The notes under the pieces were generated by a model. The model worked only from the letters and a program-made list of their open reading frames with translations, did not search any database and was not told the origin of the DNA. Shown here piece after piece: positions 55,683-64,000 of a stretch of DNA of 64,000 bases. The DNA comes from Hirudinaria manillensis (lineage: Eukaryota > Annelida > Clitellata > Hirudinida > Hirudinidae), in contig CM067529.1 in assembly GCA_034509925.1 (NCBI GenBank), forward strand, positions 484,501 to 548,500, given 5' to 3'. The stretch's first letter is position 1; the number at the start of each line of letters is the position of its first letter. A program made the translations under genes and the position numbers.

Positions 55683-56064
55683 TCCCAACCTTGCTTCAAG
55701 GTGATAAAGACATTAGTCTTAGAGGCAACCTATCATTAGCAACTGATAATGGCACTGCTTTGAAAGGTTTCCTTGTGAAAGAAATTTTTGGAAAGCATTC
55801 GTTCACTTTATTACGGAGGTGTTTTTAGAAAATGTTTGCATTTCAAAACTGGAAATTAAGGCACCTTAAAACGGAAATAATTTGAAACGACCGACAAACA
55901 TCCTGTTACAGAACGACAATCTGTCTCCATGCCCATGCCAAGGGCACCATCAACACAGAAAATTTCAATGAGTCATAATAATATTTCTACAAAAAGTTTA
56001 CAGTAAAATCAATTTTCTCACTCGAAAGATTAAGAGCAACTTGTTGGTGTCAAAGAAAAATCCT
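55683..56064. other. Spacer, convergent 3' ends
   Basis: Lies between the Eph-like stop and the Nudix gene 3' end. No kinase-like frame is seen. Confidence 0.55.
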
Positions 56065-57361
56065 TTAATACGGTAGGAAAAACAGTTCGTTCTTCTTATC
56101 GGGGTGTGTGTCATTTCCCATCATACCCAATTTCATAACATGCCTGAAAATTATGTATTTAATATTAAAAGTCAGAAAAACTCTTTAAAATATGACAAAA
56201 TTTGAAAAAAACAATACAAAAAGAACACTCACTTGTAGAACGGTTTCGTGAATTTGTAATTCGCCAGTTGTTCCTACCTCATCCAGGTGATTTCCTGCAA
56301 AAACAAAATTTTAATTTATTTTTGAAGTTTTCCTCCAATAGTTACAATATTATAACAATGAAAATAATTTATATCAATAAACTGTTTAAACCTAAAGGTC
56401 AGCCAAAACTAAACTTTTATCTCAGCATCGACTCGTGGCCCAAATTCCGTGGTTAGCTTCACAGGGCGAAAGACGTAAGCAGTAGTTTCTGAGTCTTCAA
56501 ACTTTTCTTTACAATTCGATTGAGACTTGTCAATCTCCAATGTTTCTGATCCAAGCTCTTCATACAGCTAAAAATAAACATTTAAATATTGAAGGCACTT
56601 TTAGAAAATTGGCATGGCAAAAAAACTAACTTCTCTAAACAAAGCTTGCTCAGCTGTTTCAGAGCCTTCTATTCTGCCGCCTGGAAAGGCATAACTATCA
56701 TTTTGAAATCCACGAACAAGCAGCACCTGAAAACGATGACGGTTATAGAATTTCAATGTCATTACTACAAAGTGAAATAAAAAAATGTATTCTGACATAT
56801 ATCCTCTGTACATCGAAGATAATGGCTGCTACTCTTGGTTTCCGATTTAGTTTGTCATGGTAATCAGGCCAGTCTTTGGCAAAGTTCACTAGTAAATCCC
56901 CATACCCATTCTTGCAAGCGAATTCAACAAACGCATCAATGCTTGTCCTCTGTGGCAAATACTTCATATATGCCAAGTAGTTCCAATAAGAGTGCTTGAC
57001 AAACAGCATCAGGTTTGTATCAGAGGGGCGACAAGAAGTCAGTAGATTACCAGAGGACCTAGAGGATAAATTAACATAATGCTGTAACAGTAACTAGTGC
57101 AATAACATAGTAAATGAACTGGCTTAGTATCTTAGTAGCAACAAATTACTTTTCAAATGCTTCAAAATTATGACTAAGTATTGCAACTTCTTCTTGAGAG
57201 ACTGCTTCCACCAACAATTTATCAGTTGGCTTTTTCTGGGTTTTGATTTTCACCAACTTCACCTCTGTTGGTTTTTCTATGTCCCATCTACTAATCTTTC
57301 TGGGACGATGGTTTTCCTCGTCATCATCCGAATATCTCCTTCTTCTGGCGTTCCTGCTCAT
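56065..57361 (-). CDS. DCP2-like Nudix hydrolase, six exons, about 280 aa
   Basis: Exons (descending) 57361-57150, 57058-56797, 56726-56631, 56567-56415, 56294 (or 56273)-56233, 56143-56065. The N-terminus is basic/acidic (MSRNARRRRYSDDDEENHRP). Exon 2 resembles the DCP2 helical region before Nudix (KHSYWNYLAYMKYLP, RKPRVAAIIFD). The Nudix box GGRIEGSETAEQALFRELYE plus ELG is complete (G-x5-E-x7-RE-L-x-EE-x-G) and is split by the 56631/56567 junction. The end reads EITWMR, then YKFTKPFYK and HVMKLGMM. Exon 5 from its first acceptor has an in-frame TAG at 56274-56276; the acceptor ending at 56274 (TAG/GAA) removes 21 bp with the stop and keeps frame. Nudix enzymes cleave NDP-X bonds; mRNA decapping is inferred from the DCP2 likeness and is not certain. 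Confidence 0.72.
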
Positions 57362-58789
57362 TTTATCCTATTGTTCGATTGACTCTTCTTTCTTAATTTA
57401 TTGTTGAATCTAAAAAAATTGCAATAATTAAAAACTACCTTTGTTGTGCGGCCTTCAAAACTTACCCCTGATGACGGTGGGATATCTGGCTGTAAATATA
57501 ATATAATTTATTAATTCAAAGTCCAAGTTGCAATAATCAAGTTTCTTATTCAAATAAGTTCCAAATATCTAACTTTAAGACAAAAAACTGTAATCTAAAG
57601 CTCGCTGACAGCGCCGACTTTACACCAAATTTTTGTAAACATTAAAAACAGCAATGACAAAATATAAAGTTAATTTATTTGTTATATTAAGTTTATTAAG
57701 CATAAATATTTACTTGAGAATCTTTTTTTAAGTGAAACATTAACTGCTAAAATAACTTTCGTTTGGGCATCAATTATGCAACTTTTGCAACCTTTGCATC
57801 AAATTAAAGAATTAATCAACATAATTTTAGCAGACGTTAGCCAATATTATTTTTTTTAAATATTTTCTACTCTTTGTTTTTCCCAATCATTAGTTATTTC
57901 CAATGAGTTACTCCAGGATTTTTGTCCGAATAGAAATTTCTATTGACGGACGCAGCACTTATATTTTTATTGAACTTAACAATAATAAAAGGTGCAAAAC
58001 CTGGCCTCAAAAAAAAAGAATTCAGCCACTAATTCTGTCAAATGACTTCTAATTGTCTGGAAATCAATTATCTTACGGTAAAAATGTCGGCACAGTTCAC
58101 TTCCAAAATAGTTGAAGTCATGTAATTTCAAGACTTGTATTCTTAAAATACGTTTGGCCCCGATAATTAATTGTAAATCAATATAAATGATTCTAGTCAA
58201 TATAAAAAGTTCCACAAATTGGAATAAAGCATTCGCTGAGAATAAGTAAAAGTCAAATGACACGAGAATGAATTCGCTAGAAGTTCAAATGAGCTACTTG
58301 TTTCATGAGTCATTGTTTACAAGATCCATTTTCGTTCCACGCCTCCGGATGTAACCATCCGATTAAACTGCACAACATAGCTTTCAATTCTGCCTCCGCC
58401 TTTTACTCGACTCTGCACAACTTTATACTTTTCAAAAAACGTGTATTTATCCGATCTCGTAGCTAAAAACTGTTTCTAAATGAAGTCTAAAAATTGATTG
58501 TCTTGAATTCTAGAGGCATTTCCATTCCCGTCGCCAATGCGACCGAATAGTCGTCATAGCAACTGATGATGACTGATGGTCGCTATGGTGTCCAGCTCAC
58601 AAGCGACTTTGCCTCTGTTGCGCCCGCGCATTGAAATGCTCTGACATCTGGCGACCATCTACAAAATTTAGAAACACTTTTATTAATTTAAAATTGTTAA
58701 ACGAATTGATTAATTTTTATGATTTTCAAAAAATTCTCAATTAATTACTTAAATAAATAATTTTCACAAACATAAACAAAACACTCCCG
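57362..58789. other. Intergenic DNA
   Basis: AT-rich upstream region of the Nudix gene; no other gene is recognised. Confidence 0.5.
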
Positions 58790-59015
58790 TCCTTCACAGT
58801 CGATATCAGGATTCGCAGTTCCGTTGTGATTTCTTAGACTTCCTGCGCTTCTTATTTCGTATGCCGCTGTCACTGCTGCCATCTGCACGCGAGTCGCAAA
58901 CTTCCATGCATCGCTATACGTAAACGGAGACGCTTTCTACGCCGCCAGAGCCTATTCACTGTCCTTGATTAGAGAAAATTATTTTTGGATTTTGGGTAAT
59001 AAAACACGTCGTCGC
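58790..59015 (-). pseudogene. Dispersed chimeric remnant of the 3-kb RRM unit
   Basis: 58,820-59,012 matches 40,370-40,600 of the unit at high identity. It contains the small minus frame at 58806-58907 (33 aa) with a 54-bp in-frame deletion of FWDRP...PWK relative to the unit copies. Next to it, 58,790-58,815 reads NPDIDCEGR on the minus strand, as in the middle of RRM copy C (NPEIDCDGR). So two parts of the unit that are normally far apart are fused here. Confidence 0.7.
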
Positions 59016-61166
59016 CAGATGTCGTCTGAGGATGATGATTATTATTATTATTAATTAAAATTATTAACTAGGAAGAAAATGATTTATTTTCAAAGTATTT
59101 CATTCGCTACACCCATAATCAAAACATGACAACTCCGCTGGCCAAAGTTGCACAACACCGAGAGATTGCTACTCTGCAAACAGAAGGACTGAGATTCTAT
59201 TCTGAATAAACAAGAAGACCAGTCGGAAAAAGACAAAACCGCGTCTCGAAAGGATGGTGAGATATCTCGTCCAAAGAGAGGAATGTGAGAAAGTGAATTC
59301 AGAATCAAATTTCGTCCGTGCAAGGAATCCGTCCTTTTGACACCGGAACAATCCGTCACGAGCCAAACGTGCAACAGTCGATAAGAGTGACAGGCTTCCG
59401 CTGGGAATAACCATTCACGCCCAATGCCTAACTAATGCACGACAAAGACAGAGTCGGTCCGAATAAAGGAAAGCCTTCCAATCCTGAAAGTGAGTTGCAG
59501 AAGACAAAAAATATCCAGAGACTCCATAAAAATAGCCGAGCGATGAGACAAGCCCGTTCGTCCAATTTCAAGAGCCAAGTGCGAAAGATAAATCAACGGT
59601 CTCCACCGTTGTAGCTGAGTTTCCAAATCTGGTAGAAAAATAAACTCACCAGGTCTCTCTACCATGGTTCGAGTCCAGGGGTAGGATAGAATCTCAAGTA
59701 GGGGGAGGCATACAGACTACTGCAGGTGTTCCTCAACACTAAATGTTCTAAGGCTAGCTATCCTCTGCCTAGCAAGGGAAATGGAATAAATGGTTGACAG
59801 ATTGAGAAATTACAGGAATCTATCTCTTGCCAAAATGCACAGATTTTCCACGATTCCGTGAAAGAGAGTTAAAATTAATTGTAACAACATCCACTATCGA
59901 ACAACTACGAACACAAAGTAGACGACATTTCAAACGATTCCTGGGTAACAAATTCTAACGAAGGCAATGATGCAGGAGAACTCGAGCTTTGTAGCAGACG
60001 ACTGAAACAACTTGAAAAAGTGATTGAAGTGACACGATTGAAAATCTATCGATCGTCAAAAACACGATCTTTTCGAATGTATGACCAGAGACAATGTCAC
60101 ATCACTGGTCTCTCTTCTCACAACCTAGGAATTGCCAAGAGATTCACGATGCAAACGATAAGACAAGAAAAAATCGACTCATTGCGATATAATATAATAT
60201 AGTATACAATGCTCATAATATAACAAGGATAATATGAAAACAATAATGCAGACAATTCAGATGAAAAAATTCAAGACTCCTCCCATCGACGACAACAACC
60301 ACTCCGGGAAACGCACGAAAAGGGTGCAGAAAGGTGCTCAGAACGACTACGTCTGCATTTGCTGCTAAGCGAGGCGAGACGGAACGTGCCGGAAAGGACG
60401 TCGGAGAGGGGACTCCGTCGAAAGAACGGGCCGGCCCGGTCCCCGCCTCGACTCCGGGAAAGTTGGACAAAAAAATAAGCTGCGGCAGTGCACTCCCCTC
60501 TGGCAAGTTCAGCGAACATCCTCCTTCTTAATGCACAGAACCAAAATGGCTTGAAGAATGAAATCTAAGGATAGTCCGTCGCGAGAAGAATAAAATCGTT
60601 CGACGAAAGAAAGCCCGTCGTCGCGGTCTCTCTCTTGTCGAGCGACCCGGCCAGACGCTTAATAAATAAATAATTTAAATGCTAATATTATTAAAAATAA
60701 ATAATTTAAATTCTAATATTAATATCACTGACATCATCAAAACAATGACTAGACAGAAAGTGGTATCGAAGAGTAATGTCAATGTGACGTAAAAGTAAAC
60801 TGACGACAACGATGATGGCGGTGATGATAGTGATGACGAGAGAAGTCAGAGGAGGAAGAGTCGTCGACGGATGAAGAAAACACGAACGACAGAAAAACTG
60901 CTTTCGACCGTGGCAACGAAAAGAGAAGGCCGACAAATATTTTGCTAAGTGACTAAGGAAACTGCAGAAGAAATTTGGCGACTGTGATCCGAGGACTGAT
61001 AACAAAGTAATTCGATCGAATACTAAAACAACAACGAAAACAAAGACGACCTCCGAGAACGAGACGACCTTGAGGCTTGACGGACGAGTAGGAAAGACGA
61101 GCGCGGGTTGCCGTCGGCAACCTCTTCGGCGGGGGGCGAGGGAGTGGCCTCAACTGCATGGGGCCC
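59016..61166. other. Non-coding interval, probable 3' region of the neuroplastin-like gene
   Basis: 59,090-60,650 is less AT-rich and purine-rich on the plus strand. It holds only short open frames (under 100 codons) with no family likeness. AT-rich words near 60,660-60,720 and GAT-rich DNA near 60,800 follow. It could be a long 3' UTR or an old mobile sequence. Confidence 0.45.
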
Positions 61167-63089
61167 TCAATGGAACTTCCTGTGCCGACCTCCTCCGTCT
61201 CCGCCCAAAGACGAGTGCTGGTGCCCTTGAGCAATGGAGTTGGATCTGAAATTATGTTGTACCCATGGAGAGCAGTTTGATGAATGATGTTTGATGAAGA
61301 TGGCGACGATGGCAATGGCTACAATGGTGATGATTGTGATGATAGTAACGAAGATGATGATGATGGAAATGAGGTTTCCACAATGAGGTTGCTGTAGCAA
61401 CGAAAAATAGGCGACATTGATTTTAGTGATTAGGAACTCAACAGGGACAGAGGACTGCGGAGATAACGATGCATTTTTGACGTTTATTGGCAGTGGCAAG
61501 AATTATGTTGATGATGGTTATGATGGCAATGATGATGATGATGACACTGACTGATTTCCGAGCGCCTCTCCTCTCTGCTGCTCCTCTCTTTCGAGGGCCC
61601 TCCTCCTCTCGTACAGCAAGATGACGACTACGAGGATGATGACCTCGACCAGTATCCCTGCCAGTGGCAGCAAAGGGGCAAATTTCCCTGCAGGCGAAGA
61701 GCCGTCGATGTTGATCATCGTCATCACAATCATGAGAGTGGCGGCGATGAAGACGATAACGACGACTCTAGCATGGCATAATTTTGCCTAGCATTATTTC
61801 GTTTGCATGACATGTACTTGAATTCATAATGGAAACCATGGCCGAGCGAGACGTATATCTCAGAAATATATAAAAATGGAGTCTGGCAGCATCTGACAAC
61901 CGAACAGAGACATGTCGTCGTTATTGTTTTGCGTCTGTTGTAAGAGTTTGTATTTGAATTGCTTGCTGTATCACCACTTCATCCATCATGATCATCACCT
62001 TCGTCCTCATCACCATCATCATCATCATCGTCTCTCCGATCACCCATTCCTTTGATTCTTCAAATGAACCAGACAATCAGATTGGTCAGCAAATCCGTCG
62101 TTTGCTCATAGAATCAATCAACGAAGCTCCTTTTAAGTTTTGCAGATCAATGTGTTGGCCTTAGTTTGAGAGCATGTTTGTGTGCAGGTGGACATGGCCA
62201 GTGCATATTTCAGCACTGGTTTATCAATTTCACTGCCATCACCAAAGCAATCACCTTCACCATCATCATCATCACCACCACCTTCACCAACCTCTCACTC
62301 GGACCAGAACGGACGAGGTGACCGTGATCTGAGGCGCGGTGTCGTTGACAGAGCTGGTCGCACGGCAGACGTAAAAGGCCCGATCCTCAGACACCACCGG
62401 GTCGATCCTGAGGGAGGTGCTGGTTGGAAAGGACACCCTTTCGTCCATCCACCAATCGTCTCCACCCAATGAGGGCGCACCCTCTGTCTCCCTGGTCCAT
62501 GTCACGTTCGGGGTCGGCCATCCCCAAGCCTTGCAGCTGAGATCAAGGGTTTTGCCCTCCGCCAGGTTCACAGAACGACCCAAAGACTTGATCTGGGGAT
62601 GTGCTGTAAAAGCAGAGAATAGCGAAGATGACGACAACAATGACGATGATGTTGATAGGATGATAGTAATGAGGTTCAACAAATGCCAATAAGTCTATTA
62701 TTATTATTATTATTATTCTTTAGATGTTCAATTGTGATAATTAAGTGTGATGACGGCCAACTTACAGTACAGGTAGACAGAATGATTGAAATGGTAGTCC
62801 TCATTCAGCTCTATCATGCAGACAAACTCCCCAACATCTGCCTCTCCTGCAAGAGCAAAACAAGACAGACTGCTTAATACAACCAACCAATCAACCAGCC
62901 CAACAATCAATCAATCAATCAATTAGCATCCAAAAGATTCTTTCAACCCATTTAAAGCTTCAACTGTGCAAAAAAATTTCTCTTTCGATTTCTAAAGATG
63001 ACCTCTGACCTTCAGAGCTCTTAAGTGAAATTGGATTCAACGAAACTTGATTTTCGGGAGTGGAGGTGACAGATTTGGAGGCATTGGAC
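61167..63089 (-). CDS. Neuroplastin/basigin-like Ig-superfamily membrane protein, 3' part
   Basis: Exons (descending) 63089-63010, 62846-62766, 62603-62292, 61687-61552, 61245-61167 (TGA); phases agree. The second-last Ig ends in GEADVGEFVCMIELNEDYHF. Exon 62603-62292 is a full Ig domain (NLAEGKTLDLSCKAWGWPTP, NVTWTRE, SLRIDPVVSEDRAFYVC, SVLVRVR). The membrane exon reads FAPLLPLAGILVEVIILVVV then ILLYERRRALE, with the membrane glutamate and YE+RR stop-transfer typical of neuroplastin, basigin and embigin. The tail ends SNSIAQGHQHSS...RHRKFH. Family members chaperone monocarboxylate transporters or PMCA and act in adhesion. Upstream Ig exons lie outside or were not recognised; exon 63089-63010 (contains SNAS, ENQVSLNPISLKSS) is less certain. 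Exon 62846-62766 is the likely source of the pieces in the 3-kb units. Confidence 0.85.
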
Positions 63090-63119
63090 CTGCTTAGCAA
63101 GACTAACAACAACAACAGC

Positions 63120-63232
63120 AAGATGATGATGGTGGTGGCTGTGGTGGTGATGGTGGTGGTGGTGATGATGGTGGTGGTGATGGTGTTGGTAGTGGCGGCA
63201 ATGGTGGTGGTGATGATGATGATGATGATGAA
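63120..63232. repeat. ATG/GTG triplet array
   Basis: Imperfect ATGGTGGTG and GATGATGATG runs between the neuroplastin-like exon and the Kazal exon. Long M/V or H reading frames here are artefacts. Confidence 0.9.
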
Positions 63233-63256
63233 AGTTTTTGCACATTTTTATAGTCA

Positions 63257-63357
63257 GCATCCAGGCTGAGACAGAATGCGTCTGTACCCTGGAATTGAAA
63301 CAGGTTTGCGGAAGTGATGGTGTCACATATGACAACCCGTGCCTAGCAACCTGCCAG
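63257..63357 (+). CDS. Kazal-type domain exon, gene continues beyond the window
   Basis: Bounded by an acceptor (TAGTCAG ending at 63256, or CATCCAG at 63263) and a donor GTGAGT at 63358. Reads AETECVCTLELKQVCGSDGV, then TYDNPCLATC: the Kazal pattern C-x-C-x7-VCGSDG-TY-N-C-x3-C. Kazal domains inhibit serine proteases or occur in extracellular matrix proteins such as agrin and follistatin. The exon ends in phase 2. A CAG at 63968 followed by an open frame starting KDSTEDSLGE in matching phase may be the next exon; this is inference. It lies opposite in strand to the neuroplastin-like gene. Confidence 0.72.
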
Positions 63358-63968
63358 TGAGTTTATCAGCCTTCTTAATTTAGAAATAACTAATTCACTC
63401 TAACATGCCATAAGCTCCTGATATTGCCTGGATTCTCTAGTACCTCACAATACAGTAACATGTCTCTCTCAAGTACTTTAAATGTACTTCGATAAGTTCC
63501 ATGTAATTGTAATTGCAAATGTGGCTGTAAACTTACTGATGGTAAACAGGTATCATTCCAGCACCATCTTTGATTAAAATGAAAATGTCTAATTGTTTGA
63601 AAGCCAAATGCAATGTTGGTGGTAGTGGTGGTGATGATGATGGCAGTGATACTGTCATTATGGACAGTAACTGCAATGAGTGGCAATAATGATAATGGGA
63701 TTGATGAAGGTGACCATCTAGAGAATTATTTATCACAAACATGGTCAGCGATAAGCAGAACAAAGTAATCTTATAATGATCTTGAATCCCATCAAAATCA
63801 TTATCATCATCATCATGAAAATTAAACCAATGAAATAAAATGGACCCAACAAAATCAAGAAAAACAGCAACAATAATCCACATCCATGGGTCAATCATTA
63901 TTCATTCATCTGGTCTTTCCTTCATTCACCATCCGAAAGAAATACGGACCGATATTGCGAACAGTCAG
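63358..63968. other. Presumed intron of the Kazal gene
   Basis: No other exon recognised. The minus strand of 63,930-64,000 also has an open frame with a GTGAAT donor, but its phase does not fit the neuroplastin-like exon at 63089. Confidence 0.4.
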
Positions 63969-64000
63969 GAAGGACTCTACGGAAGATTCCCTCGGCGAGG

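Noticed and set aside
59432-59700. Possible tRNA or spliced-leader-like element near GGTTCGAGTCC (59,668)
   Set aside because: The T-arm-like word is not followed by a pairing stem, and no acceptor stem or anticodon arm could be drawn.
63930-64000. Minus-strand frame SFLTVRNIGPYFFRM as an upstream Ig exon of the neuroplastin-like gene
   Set aside because: Phase (0 or 1) does not fit the exon starting at 63089, which needs phase 2; left unassigned.

Overview
The window is animal nuclear DNA. Genes are split by GT-AG introns (mostly 50 bp to 2 kb), the background is AT-rich, and microsatellites of GAT/ATG, TAA, GGAT, CT and CACT type are abundant. The gene families (BRPF, Eph-type receptor, neuroplastin/basigin, calponin with many repeats, C-type lectins, USP43/31) are metazoan. 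The lectin expansion and the poly-repeat calponin suggest an invertebrate, perhaps a spiralian such as an annelid. No taxon is proven by the sequence. Exon joins below were made by hand from splice sites, reading phase and family similarity.

Layout. 1-8046 (+): the 3' part of a USP43/USP31-type deubiquitinase. 9.4-26.9 kb: an interleaved cluster of five intact Topors-like RING genes (four minus, one plus), two RING remnants and five C-type lectin copies (two intact, two broken, one lone eroded exon). 28.2-30.8 kb (+): a calponin-like protein with one CH domain and seven calponin repeats. 31.9-39.7 kb (+): a 12-exon BRPF scaffold gene (C2H2, PHD-knuckle-PHD, degenerate bromodomain, PWWP). 40.1-49.1 kb: three head-to-tail copies of a ~3.05 kb unit, each with a minus-strand gene for a protein with ALYREF-like RRMs, a captured piece of a neuroplastin exon, a His/Asp-rich open frame and a 48-codon minus-strand frame. 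49.1-52.8 kb: gene-poor, with telomere-like repeats and a long CACT array. 52.9-55.7 kb (+): an Eph-like ectodomain and membrane segment with no kinase. 56.1-57.4 kb (-): a DCP2-like Nudix gene. 58.8 kb: a chimeric remnant of the 3-kb unit. 61.2-63.1 kb (-): the 3' end of a neuroplastin/basigin gene. 63.26 kb (+): a Kazal exon.

How the parts relate. The RING/lectin block looks like a young birth-and-death cluster, with intact, frameshifted and fragmentary paralogues side by side. The neuroplastin gene at the right edge appears to be the source of an Ig exon that was copied into the RRM unit before that unit was triplicated. BRPF, USP, calponin and the Nudix gene look like ordinary single-copy genes; BRPF is notable for a bromodomain lacking its ligand-binding residues, and the Eph-like gene for the missing kinase.
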